64,000 nucleotides of DNA from Edaphochlamys debaryana (taxonomy: Eukaryota > Chlorophyta > Chlorophyceae > Chlamydomonadales), in the NCBI GenBank assembly GCA_016858145.1, contig JAEHOE010000002.1:558001-622000 (forward strand). The letters are read 5' to 3'. Below, in pieces: positions 11,314-22,475 of the stretch. The position numbers and the translations under genes were made by a program. Within the stretch, counting starts at the first letter, position 1. Each line of letters opens with the position of its first letter. Under the pieces are notes generated by a model. The model worked only from the letters and a program-made list of their open reading frames with translations. It searched no databases and was not told the origin of the DNA.

Positions 11314-13187
11314 CCCTTTGAGTACCCGCGGCACCATTTCAAGCTTCCTGCCACGCACAAGGACGGCGTGCACATCATGACCGCGGCGGACCACGGGTAC
11401 GAGTTCTACTCGGTCAGCATGATGGAGGCGCTCATCGCCAAGATGTGCGCCGGGTCCGTGTTCTATATCGTCGAGGGGTTGAAGCTCATCGGAATGTTTG
11501 TCACCGGCATCTCAACCAGCGATAGCTCGGGCGCCAGCGGCGAGCCTTCCGCGACGGCCCGGCATGTCGATGCCAACATCCGAAGCGACAAGACCGCCGA
11601 GGCCAAGACCGGAGGCCTGAGCAGCATCTTGAAGGAGGGCGAGAGGGACATGTCGTGACAGGTGAGGATCCGCTCGCCTGGTGGTCGTGCCGATCGACTA
11701 CTGCCGACACAACTTAGTTGGGCATGCGTCAGGGCATGCGTAAGGGGGCGACGCGCAGTAGCAAGCACTGAAAGCCCCTGGCATGCCCGCTTGAGTCCTC
11801 AAGACGTTGCTGGTGTTGTAGTGCGTCCTGGCCTCAGATCTCCTCCTGGACTTGTTTGCCCGACCGACCGGTCCTTGAAATGACCGCCATTGACGCTTGG
11901 GCCGTGTCCTCCCCTTCACCGCAGACACGCAAGACGTGGTGCTGCTTCCACGGGTTCGACACGCCCATGATGTACCCGGAGACCGCTGACATCAAGATCA
12001 TGGAGCGCACGCACGACCAGCTGATGGCCAAGGCGGCGCCCTTCGGCCTCAACCCGCCCGCGTGGAAGGCGAGTTGGGCTGCAGCATGGGGTCAGTGGTC
12101 GGTGTGGGCCAACCTTGCTGCACGCTTTAGCGTCACCTCACCTACGCACCCAGGCGCAATGAGCTGCACCCCCTATCCCTTCCTGGTAATCCCTCTGAGC
12201 GCCTGCTAATGCCCCTTGCCCCGTCCTCCCATCCCCTCACTCGCTTCGTCCCGCAGCCCGTGCCCAAGGAGCGGATCGAGGCGCCCATGATCCAGGTCAA
12301 CTCCCTGGCCGAGGGCTTCGTCACCGCCTTCGTCATGCACGGGCCCAAGCTGTTGCCCGAGACCCGGTCGGCGCTGCAGCGGGAGCGGTGCAAGGCGGCG
12401 GACTCGGGGGTCGTGTTCGTGCTCATCCTCATGGAGGACACCGACTTCAAGGCCTTCTGCTCGCGCCCATGGGAGTCCCTGGAGGGCGAGGACGAGCACG
12501 CTCAGCTCGTGGCGGCCATGCGGGTGAGAGGGGGCCCTGCGGGGGGTCACTTGGGGGTTTCAGTTGGGCTCGAACGGACAAACACCGGTAACAGAGATGG
12601 GGCGGGGATGGAGCGAGAGCGACTGTGGGACTGTTTAAGGCGGGATGGGAAGCACTTGGTGGAGGCCGGTGCTCAAGAGGCTGGCCAAACTGCGCTCGCT
12701 TCTCGTGCTTCCTCAACCCGCCCGCTAGTGCACACGTGATCTCACTCCCTCTCCCCCTCCCCCCTCCCGTCCGCTCCGCAGTGCAACGGCCGCCACGACA
12801 TCTATCGTCCCCGTCGTGTCCGTGCGGGGCGGCTTCATCGCCGCCGACAGCGTGGGCGCCGCCGGCATCCGCGACATCCCCGTGCAGCTGCTCAAGGCCG
12901 CCCGCATGCACCGAGCCGGCTCCGACCACGTGGTGAGGCAGGCGGCGGCGGCCCGGGCAGAGGCCGAGGCGGCGGCCCTGGCGGCGGCGGAGCGGGACGA
13001 GGCTGCTGCGGCGGCCCTGGCGGCGACGGCCTGCACGGAGGCTGAGGTGGAGGTGGAGGTGCTGGATGTGCTGATGGCCGGCGCGGAGGGCGCGGCGGAG
13101 GCCCTGGCGGCGGCACAGGCCGAGGAGGACGAGCGCGTGCGGTCCCTCCTGGGCTGGGAGAGCGCAGTGCTGGTGAGCGCACGCTAG
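11314..13187 (+). pseudogene. unrecognised gene U, disrupted
   Basis: Four exons with good splice sites: 11314-11661, 11925-12068, 12257-12523 and 12782-13187. Exon 1 starts after a CCCCCAG acceptor; no upstream exon or ATG was recognised, so the 5' end is missing. Three features argue for decay or sequence error. The penultimate codon of exon 1 is TGA (11656-11658), although the phase to exon 2 is otherwise perfect. The second intron appears to use a GC donor (TGGAAG/GCGAGT). Exon 4 needs a one-base shift near 12803-12812 to leave CNGRHDIY and enter the frame of VPVVSVRGGFIAADSVG. The C-terminus is Ala/Glu-rich and coiled-coil-like, ending LLGWESAVLVSAR. I recognise no domain; the name is only a label. 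Its last ~100 bp are duplicated at 28.27-28.38 kb. Confidence 0.45.
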
Positions 13188-16100
13188 CGGCCATCGGCCT
13201 TACTAACGGGCATGACCAGCCTGGGCTGGAGGAGGAGCGGGAGCGAGGCTTGGGTCATGCCGGCGGCAGGTTTCTTCAGGGTTGTAGGGATTGAGCGTTG
13301 GGCTGCTTGCCTGCGTGCGGTGTACGCACGCAGCACGGCAGCCGTTGGGGTCGGGGGTTGGGGTTTGTACACTTATCTTCGAGTGACCTTGGGGCTGAGA
13401 GAGCCGTCGATGTATGGTTATGCTATCTACCGGAACGGTACGTGATGGATGGAGCAGTGCACGCTCTGAGAAGCGTGCTGTGGGAATTAAAGCGGAGCAG
13501 CGAATGCTTTGGTTGGGCGAGGCAGGGGAGGGTGCTTTTCCCCGGGCAGGTCCGCCGGTGTGATTGGGTTTGCTTGCGCTTCCTTGGCCGCCGGAGTGCG
13601 GCCAGGCGCTTGGGTTGGCTTTTGGCTTGATGTGGCGGGGCACTTGATACTATGCAGTGCCACTGCGGGTTGACTGTGATCAAGTCGACGGTCAGGTGAT
13701 CATGTGATCAGATCATGACGTGATGTGGTTCTGACGAGGGAAGGGAGGAAGCACAGAATGGAAAGGTGGTTGTAAGGTTGAATCCGGCTTCCGTGCCACA
13801 GTGCCCACGTGAGCGCTCCAGCACTCCATGCGCACGCTCTTCAGCCCCAATCCTGCCGGCACTCAGCGCTCATCACGGGAGTGGCTAACCCGTTCACTCC
13901 TCAGCTCCCAGTTCCCAACACTGAACACTCAACGAACCTCTGAGCATGAACCGGCACGCCCCCCCGAACTCCCAGGCCCCACCCCCGCAAAAGTCTGGTC
14001 TTCGGCAAGCCCCAGCAGATAGAGCCTCATCCCACCCAAGTCTGTTACGAGTCCGCAAGGCAGCAACCTTCCAAGTCGAGAGCTCTTCATCATCCGCCCA
14101 TCATCCGTCCAGCTAGCTGTCATAGATTGTGCATTCCGTCCGTGCTCCCGGCAGGGGCCTCCGCCTTGGCGCCCTCCCGCTTGCCGAAAAACGCCGTCAG
14201 CTTGCGCTGGCGGGGGTCCGCCGCCGCCGCCTCCGACGCCGTTCGCTTCTTGCGGCTTGCCGCGCTGCTGCCTCCGCTGCCGCTCCCGCTGCCGCCGCTG
14301 CCGCCGTCAGCCGGTCGGCGTCCGGCGGAGGCGGCAGCCCCGCGGCCCGGTAGGCATCGACGGGGCTGAAGCCCAGCACCTGGGGCAACAGAGGTGATGG
14401 GCGCTTAGGATCAGTGCATGCGGTGGGCTGGTCATGCAACGGGAAGGCGTATGCACCCAGCCCCGCCTGTGCATCCCCCCTGCACATGCGTCCTGCCTCC
14501 GACCTCCATGCCCCCCTTCCTCTCGTCCCGCTGCCCGCATTCCTCGCCCCAGCCCACCACCGGACCCATTTTTATGCCCATCCTGTCTCCGATCTTCTTT
14601 TATCGACCACCCCATTCTGCGCTTTGAACTCATCCCCGCCCCACGCACCCATCAGCCCCCGCCCTGCTCCCGGCCCCACCTCCCATCCACCCGCCTTCCC
14701 CCCCCTCCCCCTCCAACCCACCAGCATGAGCAGCCCGAACTCCTCCGTGCCCACCATGCCGCCGCTGGCCTCGGGGTGGCCCCGCGCAAAGTCCTGCCCC
14801 AGGCGCTGCGGCAGCCCCGCCAGGGGCGTGGCCGCCAGGGCGGGGTGGGCGCAGGTAGGCGATCAAGTCCACGTCCTTGTGGGCGCGGCGCGCGGAGAAG
14901 TGGACCTGGGGGTGGAGATGGCGAGGAAAGAGTTGCAGCTGTCAGTCTGAGCGGGTTTTACGAGGGGGCTTCAGGCGGCAGCGGGAAGTGGCAGACGATC
15001 GAGAGCGCCTTTTCACACAGCTGCTGCTAGGATTCGCCCCTGTGCGCACCCGTCCCGGCGTGTAGCCCCGGTTGGAGGCCATGACGGCTCGGAGCCGCCC
15101 CGTGCGGTCCTGGGAGCCCAGGCGGAAGGCCCACCTGGGGGTTAAGGCCAACACGACAGCATGCTGGGAGGGACCCATCAGAGGACTGTCCCCGATATCA
15201 AGTGCCCTGGCCCTGGCAGCTTGAAATAAGCGCAGTCGTGGGGGGCCTGGACGTGCGCCCTTCAAGCATGCATGCAGGGGGAGGCAAGCCTGCTGGTGCT
15301 GCCACCATCTGCACAACGCCAGGCGCCTCTGCCCACCGGGAATGGACGAAGCACGTGCCCAACCACCGCGTACCGTACCGTACCTCTGCGGGATGAGCGG
15401 GTGCACCTGCCAGCCGCTCTCCACAGCCAGCAGCGCCGCCGCGCCGTCGGCGGAGAAGGGCGGCGGCGTGGGCGCCAGTCGGGCCATCTCCGCCTTGAGC
15501 GCCTCCCGCGCCGCCCGCAGCCCCGCGGCCCCCGGCACCGCCCCCCTGGCTAGATCCAGGGGAGCGGAGGCGGCGCAGAGGGCGGCCCAGGCGGGGGAAA
15601 CGTCGCAGTCGGGCGAGCGGCGGGCTGCGGGGATGGAGAGGGGAGGGGGGTGGCGTGGGGTGGGGTGGGTGAAGAGGGGGGATGGTCTTTGTGTGTTGAG
15701 CTGCCGCTGGGGAGCAGAGGCGTAGCCACAAGGTCACGCCTCCCCCTGCACCATGCCTGTAGCCGCACCGACCCGCCCACATTCCACATCTCCACCCCAC
15801 CCCCCTTCCCCAGGCACTCACCCGCGTTCAGCAGCACCACCGCCTCCTTGAAGTGCGTCTTGCGCCCCTCCGGGTGCACCGCCGCCAACTGCGGCAGCCA
15901 GGCAGAGTGGCCATGGTCCAAGATTCAACTTCGGCTCTAGGTCGATCCCGCATAACCCTGGGCGAGGCCCCCGGACGCAATGCCCCAACCTACTGACACG
16001 GTAAACAGGCAGCGAATCAGCCAAGCAAGCCTCCTGCACCCACATCAACAGCGGCATGTTGCTAGGCACCTACCCACCATGGGCAGTCCCCTGTCGAATG

Positions 16101-16430
16101 CGCCCAGCCCCTCCTCCCCCTCGCCCAGCAGGTCCCCCAGGGCCCCCAGAACCGCCAGCCAGGCGCAGGGGGCGGAGGCGGGGGGGTGCAGGCGGCCGGC
16201 CAGCAGCCACGTCAGCAGGGCGGAGGGGGCCACGGGGGCGCAGCCGGAGGCGCTCACGGCCTGGGGGGGCGGTGGTGGGGGGTCTGCCGTCAGCGCTGTT
16301 TGTGCCCCGCCCTGATCCCAGGTGCTGACCCACCACAGGTTCCCCCCTCCACAAGGAACAAGGAACAAGGAACCCACCAGCGCTCCCTCGGGGAAGCCGT
16401 CGGGCTGGTGGTGGTCCAGGATGAGGGTGG
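13090..16430. repeat. segmental duplication, left copy
   Basis: This direct repeat matches 28273-31709 nearly throughout: the last coding bases and 3' UTR of gene U, then the 3' two-thirds of the DHH gene in antisense. Differences include indels inside exons. The left edge lies in the U coding region at gcgcggcgg; the right edge falls inside DHH exon 3 exactly where telomere-like sequence begins. Confidence 0.93.
14135..16430 (-). pseudogene. truncated duplicate of the DHH/RecJ-like gene
   Basis: Exons equivalent to the end of exon 3 through exon 9 of the gene at 29254-33044 are recognisable, but the 5' part (start, DxDG motif) is absent. The stop codon has changed from TGA to GGA (14137-14135). 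A 23-bp loss near 14855 (between short CGCAG repeats) removes part of the DHHA1 exon and shifts frame. Indels in the last exon move the frame off the basic/PIP-box end, yielding an Arg-rich run instead. No function expected. Confidence 0.88.
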
Positions 16431-16443
16431 TTAGGGTTTAGGG
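16431..16443 (+). repeat. telomere-like motif at duplication breakpoint
   Basis: The 13-mer ttagggtttaggg, i.e. about two units of TTTAGGG, starts at the first base after homology to the right duplication copy ends. Confidence 0.7.
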
Positions 16444-18046
16444 CCCGCCCGCGCGCCGCGCATTCTCGAAGGAGCACTTGCATGCTTGGCGGGCCAGTAC
16501 CCATTTAGTCGGCCCTGTGGGTGCCTTGCGGGTGCGCCACGCTGAGGTGTGCGGACGTGTGCGTGCCGTACTGTGTATGGGCAGGCGGTACACCGCGTAG
16601 TCCTTTTGGCCGGCGGGCCAGCGGTACTCCGCACGGTCCTGGCAGCGGTTGGTGGCGTGGTGGCAAGTGCGGCAGGGAGGCAATCTCACTCAGGGCAATC
16701 CGCTGGAGTTATAGGGTGCGTGCTATTATCGCCGGGTGTCGTGGTTGGGGATGGTGGAAATGCGACTGAGTGTGTTGGGGAGATGGCTAGAGTGCTAGAG
16801 TTGTGCGGCACTGTGGCAATCCTGCCCCGGGGTGCCTTGTGTCCTAGAGCGCTGCGAAGGTAGCCTACTTACAGTAGTGTTGGGCCCTGTTCAGCCTATT
16901 GGACAGCAGGATGCTTGGATGGAGCAGGATGGACTTTGCATTGCTTTGGTTCCGCCGGCCTGCACTCCAGGGTCGCCAGAGGCAGTGTTTGCTACACAGC
17001 CGCTCTCCCGAGACACGGTTTTGTGCATATACATGACAGGTGCTTCATAGACGTTGGGGGCTCGACGGAGATTGCGCCCACACGTCAAACTCTGAACCCA
17101 GCTTTCTGTCTCACAACGGCTTCGCCTTTTGCACACCCGGGCTGGCGCTCGGCCCCCTACGGGCAGACCTCCCGCCTCCCCGGATTTGCAGGGTTTGCGG
17201 TGAGAGGGTAGGCTGAGTTTAAGGCTTAGCTCTATAGGTAGACACAGCGGAAGGCGAGGTGAATCACTCGGTGGTGGTTACAGGAGGAGAAGGTAGTGAC
17301 CCCGAGCTGAGGCCAGGGCTCGGGCCCTAGGTCCAGGCCGGCGGCCTTGCGGAGGTTCTTCCTAACCACACGTTGCTCAGCAGAGGCTAGTCAACGTATG
17401 AACACGGTCAACCGTCCCCACCACCAGCCGTTCGCCCCGCCCCAAAAAGCTGTCGGGACTCAACGTGTCGGGGGATTGACCCCTCGATGCGCGGGAACAA
17501 GTGAGCCTCCTCACGCAATGCGGACCACACAGCCTCCCACGTCGCGCATAAGTCCAAGTGCGTCCAACAACAAGGGTGTCTGTCCTCCTCAGGACAGGGA
17601 AAAGGGCTGAGCCCCAAACCCCACGAGGCCGGGCAGCACTACTGGGGCCGCGCAATCAAGCACTACGCCCCACAGCGCACGGACTGAACCCACGCCGCCA
17701 TAAGTTAGGGGCCTTCGCAACCCCGCAATGCCGGACTTCGCCGGTTGGGTTGCAGAAATGCAATGGCCTCGACATCTAACCTGGAGTCGGGTTGTACGCG
17801 CCAGTGGTGATAACGTCATCCATCCTTCGCCTGGCATGGCGTCATACCAGCAACACAACCTGCCGCACGGCTACAGCACATCCGTCCCCTCCTGCTGCAA
17901 TCACGTCTACGCAGCACGTTCATACACGGCACGCGACGGGAGTCCTCAATACACCCAATTGCCCCTCTACGCTGCTGGCCCATGGAGTTGTTTGTCGGCT
18001 AGCCCATCACACGATTCTCTCTTTGAGCGATGTTGCCTCGATCGTA
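16444..18046. other. no supported gene; insertion debris
   Basis: A minus-strand open frame at 16438-16689 has an exon-like stretch (AEYRWPAGQKDYAVY with preceding CRTCHH), but it ends in the telomere-like motif and could not be extended. The rest shows no exon chain. It contains the second 35-bp hairpin repeat. Confidence 0.35.
17572..17606. repeat. 35-bp interspersed hairpin repeat, copy 2
   Basis: Same sequence as 9205-9239 with one substitution, keeping the ctgtcct/aggacag inverted repeat intact. Confidence 0.75.
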
Positions 18047-18274
18047 CTAGGTCATGGAGAAGTACGGCAGGTCCTCGAAGGAGAACTTGCCGCGCACGAT
18101 GTTAATGTAGACGCAGCTGTCGGCCACGTCGCCAGAGGTGGCGTGCGCCTGGTGGCCGCGGCGCAGCCAGGGCAGCTGGTCACGCGTGCGCGCCAGGGCC
18201 TGGTGCAGGGCGTTGCCAGTCTCGAACTGGAAGAGGCCGCGGCTGACCTTGACGCCGCCGTGCGCCACCAGAAC
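18047..18274 (-). pseudogene. isolated terminal exon, unknown protein
   Basis: A 228-bp exon follows a clear acceptor (TTCAAACAG) and encodes VLVAHGGVKVSRGLFQFETG, then NALHQALARTRDQLPWLRRG, ending LPYFSMT and TAG. Composition and codon use look like a real protein, but no upstream exon was identified with confidence. It may belong with the isolated 5' exon at 19249-19521 on the same strand. Family not recognised. Confidence 0.35.
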
Positions 18275-18644
18275 CTGTTTGAACCGGCAGTGTAGGATGG
18301 GGGTAGGATGGGGTAGGACGGGGGAAACGGCAGTGTATAGGATGAGGCAGATGAGTCGTCGTCCCACGCACACCCTGTCCCGCACAGAGGTCCCGCATAG
18401 CCGTCGGGTCCTTTGTCGGCGCTTTGTCCGGAAAAACAGCATTCGAGGGTGTCAGGACCAAAAACCCCTGCCGTTTAGGGGCAGCAAAAACATGACGGAA
18501 CGTTATCGCGTCTTCCCAGAGCAATCGGGAGAGTGAGCGGGAAAGGCCGTGAGCGGGAATGGCTGTGCGAGTGTGCGGGGGGCTGGGGAGGTGTGCGGGC
18601 GGGGCGGGCATGGGCGGTACGAGCGGCCCGACCCAGTGATGGCC

Positions 18645-18950
18645 GTATTGCGTAGCCTTGCGCAAATGCGTATTGCGTATGCTTGCGCACGCATTACGCA
18701 GATGCCCCTTCACCCCTGCGGTATGCGCATACTCCCATTGCGCAGGCTTCCGCAGGGCCTTTTGGGCTCGGAAGCCGAATCCGCAAGGGCTCGAGGGGGG
18801 TCAGAGGGGCCAGTTTGGGGGCGTCTTGCGCGGAAGAGGGGTGGGCGGGCTTCCCGCAACCACCTGCAACGCGTGCCCCCACACTCTTCGCCCGGGAGAG
18901 CTGTTTGAGGACCGAACTAGCACCCGCAATACGCATACGCGCATGCGCAA
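18645..18950. repeat. ~300-bp unit with tgcg-rich inverted ends
   Basis: The left end carries two imperfect ~25-bp tandem units (tattgcgtagccttgcgcaa, then tattgcgtatgcttgcgcac). The right end (about 18925-18950) is their approximate inverse complement (cgcaatacgcatacgcgcat). This may be a degenerate MITE-like element; no target duplication was identified. Confidence 0.35.
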
Positions 18951-19248
18951 ACCGCACGCGCTCCCCGGCGGGCCGTGAGGCAGCCCGGGCGAGGAGAAGG
19001 CAGCGACCTTAGGACTCTGCACAACGAGTCGTGGATATGATATGAGTGCATGATTTAAGGCCTCGGCGTGACCGTGCGGTGAGCGGCGACGCCGAACCCG
19101 AGCTGTGGTCCGCGCGCGATTCAGCGAGCGGGGGGGCGCGCCCCGGCTGCGCTATACCGCCCCGCCTTTGTGTGTGTATGTCTGTGCATGAGCCCGCACC
19201 ACCAGCCAAGAGTCGACGAGGAAGAAAGCGCGCTCCAAAAAGCCTCAC

Positions 19249-19521
19249 CTGCTCCACGGAGTCCACCGTGCGCGGGTCGGGCTGGCCCAGAGCGTCGGTG
19301 AATGGGCCTCCGAGGGCCGCCTCGAGAAATGCAGGCTTGTTCCACGCGACGTGCAGCAACGGGTCCTTGTCGCCACCGACCGGGGAGCCAGCACTCTGGA
19401 GCTTCTTCAGCATGTCGGCCCGCTGTGGCTCACTACTCGATCTGAAAGCCTTATAGTAGTCGACATGTCGGTGCTGGTCGCGCTCGGTGCTGGTGGTCGC
19501 ATCCGACCGGTTTGTTTGCAT
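19249..19521 (-). pseudogene. isolated 5' exon, unknown protein
   Basis: The ATG at 19521 opens a 91-codon exon (MQTNRSDATTSTERDQ onwards, with ADMLKKLQSAGSPVGG and WNKPAFLEAALGGPFTDALG) ending at a good donor GAGCAG/GTGAGG. No matching downstream exon was found except possibly 18047-18274. Not recognised. Confidence 0.35.
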
Positions 19522-19619
19522 GTTCAAGCCGCAGTGAATGAGCGCAGTGATAGAGCGCTGGAAACCACTGGGTGCCTTGTCGCTGTCGTAGCTGTGTAGC
19601 GAAATCCCCGCGTCCGTCG

Positions 19620-20050
19620 CCTGGCTTGCCCCGCCCAGCCCTCACGCCCCATCCGGATGCCGGACTTGTTGTTCCTCCCGCCTGGCTTGCCCCGCCCAGC
19701 CCTCACGCCCCATCCGGATGCCGGACTTGTTGTTCCTCCCGCCTGGCTTGCCCCGCCCAGCCCTGACGCCCCGTCCAGATGCCGGGCTTGTTGTTCCTCC
19801 CGCCTGGCTTGCCCCGCCCAACCCTGACGCCCCGTCCAGATGCCGGGCTTGTTGTTCCTCCCGCCTGGCTTGCCCCGGCCAGCCCTCACGCCCCATCCGG
19901 ATGCCGGACTTGTTGTTCCTCCCACCTGGCTTGCCCCGCCCAGCCCTGACGCCCCATCCGGATGCCGGACTTGTAGTTCCTCCCGCCTGGCTTGCTTGCT
20001 CCGGCCAGCCCTCACGCCCCGTCCGGGGGCCGGACTTGTTGTTCCTCCCT
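19620..20050. repeat. minisatellite, 61-bp unit, seven copies
   Basis: Six units recur at exactly 61 bp (anchor ctggcttgcc at 19621, 19682, 19743, 19804, 19865, 19926), with a seventh near 19987 that carries a 4-bp gctt insertion. Units differ at a handful of positions. Confidence 0.95.
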
Positions 20051-20329
20051 GGATGGTGCAGGCAACCCATGATTCCGGCTGATGCAGCCGTTTGTGCCTT
20101 GGTTGTTTGCCCGCCAGGCGAATGCTGCTACCCTGGGCGTTGCGCCATGACAGCGGCTGGCATCCAGCGGGCAGCAGATGGACGTTTACAAGTCGATTGT
20201 GGCACCTCTCAGTGTCAACCCCGCCCCAGTAGTCTTACGTGCACACAAGCTGCGCCTGTCAAAGGCGCGAGCGCTACTGTTCGCTATCGTCGATGCGCTG
20301 GTGGTATCGCATACTGGACTGGAGCTGTC

Positions 20330-20960
20330 GGGCGGCGCCGGGAGGAGGACTGGGGGTTAGCGGCAAGCCGCGCCACGGCGCCCACACATTGCCCAGAGCC
20401 GCTGAGGGCCGGGAGCCCTCAGGCGGCGCCGGGGGGAGGACTGTGGGCAGCGGCAAGCCGCGCCACGGCGCCCACACATTGCCCAGAGCCCCCGAGGGCC
20501 GGGAGCCGCCAGGCGGCGCCGGGGGAGATCGGGGGGCAGCGGCAGGGTTCGCCACAGCGCCCAAGCTTGCCCGGAGCCGCTGAGGGCCGGGAGCCCTCAG
20601 GGGGCGCCGGGAAAAGACCGGGGGGCAGCGGCAAGCCGCGCCACGGCGCCCACGCATGGCCCAGAGCCGCTAGGGGCCCTGAGCCGTCAGGCGGCGCCAG
20701 GGGAGGCCTGGGGGCAACGGCAAGCCGCGCCACGGCGCCCACACATTGCCCAGAGCCGCCGAGGGCCGGGAGCTGTCAGGCGGCGCCGGGAGGAGGACTG
20801 GGGGGTAGCGGCAAGCCGCGCCACGGCGCCCACACATTGCCCAGAGTCGCCGAGGGCCTTAGCCGTCAGGCGGCGCCCGGAGAAGACCGGGGGGTAGCGG
20901 CAGGGCGTGCCAGGGAGCCTTCAGACGGTCCAGAGTCGCCTAGCGCGGGAGTTGCCAGGA
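20330..20960. repeat. minisatellite, ~90-bp unit, seven copies
   Basis: The anchor caagccgcgccacggcgccc recurs at 20364, 20454, 20632, 20721 and 20812, with degenerate versions at 20543 and 20901, giving 89-91 bp spacing. It lies ~280 bp after the 61-bp array and is unrelated in sequence. Confidence 0.9.
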
Positions 20961-22129
20961 CGGCGCCATGCGGAGGCCGGGAGGCGGCGTTGGGATGTGC
21001 TCGGGCAGGTGGGCACCACTGGGTAGCTACCCACCAGGGGCCCCTTGAGCTCTATCTATCCGCTTCCCACCACACGGCTTGCCGTTTGAGTAGTGCAGTG
21101 TTGCAAACTTGCGCTTGGCACCGAGATTCCACATAAGTTCTGGTACGCGAAGCTGCACGCTACAGAGCTCTCAATGTATAGATGGCGGATGAGACAGAGG
21201 CTAGCAGCGCTTGGAGCGACTTGGAGCGGCCGACCTCGCAGTTGCGAGCCGACTTGCGAGCCGAGTTGCGACGTTGCATACGTTGCGGAGCACTGGGAGG
21301 TGCAACGCATGTAAGACAAGGCTATGCTTCTGGTCTACTTGTGCGGCCTTGCGTTGCGTGCGCAACACGCAAGGCGTTGCGACACCGTCTCCGTGACTGG
21401 ACTACATGGAAACTAGAAGGTAACTGAAGTGAAGCCATTGCCCGGATTGAGCAGGGGCGGAGGGGAGAGGGGGGGCGGAGGAGGAGGGAGGAGGGGGAGA
21501 CAGCTGGTGACAGCTGGGAGCCCAGAGCAGCACTGCTCTGCACAGCACCCTTGGCTCTCTCATGGCCTCACGACGCACCTCACAAAGATGCCAGGGATGT
21601 TGCACGCGAGGTGGACGTGCCCTCCGCGAACGTCAACCCGCTGTGTGCCAGTCAGCCGAATGACACCGTATCTATCTATGACGCCCATGCTTGCTTCGCG
21701 GGGAGTGATTTGTCTGCCGCCACATGTTGATTCGCGCCGACCCCGGCGACTCAGTTGCCGGCATCATGCTGGAGCTTCGCGCAACGTCCTAAAACGTCCA
21801 ACGAGCAAGGTCGCAGGCCCCAAAGCGCCGCGGCCGCAAAAGGCGCTCGCGAGGATGGCTGCGAAGTTCGCCTAGGCTGGCGTTTCTCCTTGGAAACGGA
21901 CCTCTGGGGGTCGCCCCTCGGCTACAATACAGCCATAGGCTTCTGCAGCGGCGGCGGGTGGCCTCCTGGACAGAAGCCGATTTCCGAGACGAAGTCGTTG
22001 ACATCCTCGAGCCTCGCGCGCGACGCCCCGACAGAGCTCGCTGCGAAGGCGCTAAGAAGCGCTACACGGAGGCGAGAAGGTCGGCGGAACTCCGAGACTT
22101 GCCGACACCCGACACCCGGATGCTCTAGC
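20961..22129. other. no supported gene
   Basis: No exon chain was recognised. The segment leads into LINE B; part of it may be decayed upstream sequence of that element, but no reverse-transcriptase motif such as YADD was found. Confidence 0.35.
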
Positions 22130-22475
22130 GAGAGACGGCTTAACGAGCAGGCAGACAAGGTAGCCGAGGAGGCTGCAGCCGACCATGAGGGCTGCGACGT
22201 GATTGAGCACGCCGACCCAAACCCCTTCTCCCGCCTGTGGTGGCTGACAGACCCCGGGCTCCGATAACATGTCAGCGACATGGGTAGGGCACTTACCAAG
22301 GCGATACCACCCAGCGCCCACGCGGGTTACACCAACGAAGGAGTGTTCAGCGACCTCTGGCGACAGGCCGGCCCTGACCTCTGCCCGACTTCCAGCAACC
22401 TAACCTGCGCGAAACCGCACGGTGACCCCTGGACCCTCAGCGCAGTACTGGGCGCCAGGTACGGCACCATGTACT
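22130..22475 (+). pseudogene. LINE B, 5' fragment: end of RNase H and linker
   Basis: The frame encodes LNEQADKVAEEAAADHEGC, the typical end of a LINE RNase H domain (NE-AD-A). After an in-frame TAA (22265-22267) comes a linker ending LGARYGTMY. The coding text continues, after the inserted LINE A, at 25458. The extent to the left is uncertain. Confidence 0.6.

Noticed and set aside
16431..16443. A true chromosome end
   Set aside because: Only about two telomere units are present and normal sequence continues on both sides, so it is interstitial.
16438..16689. Small Cys/His-containing minus-strand open frame as a gene
   Set aside because: The composition is suggestive, but it begins and ends without splice or start support and its stop lies in the telomere-like motif.
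19620..20050. CRISPR-like array
   Set aside because: The 61-bp units are contiguous with no unique spacers, and the window is plainly eukaryotic nuclear DNA.
19718..21136. A 472-codon open frame on the plus strand
   Set aside because: It runs through two minisatellites and is open only because of GC-rich composition; the peptide is repeat noise without start context or splice support.
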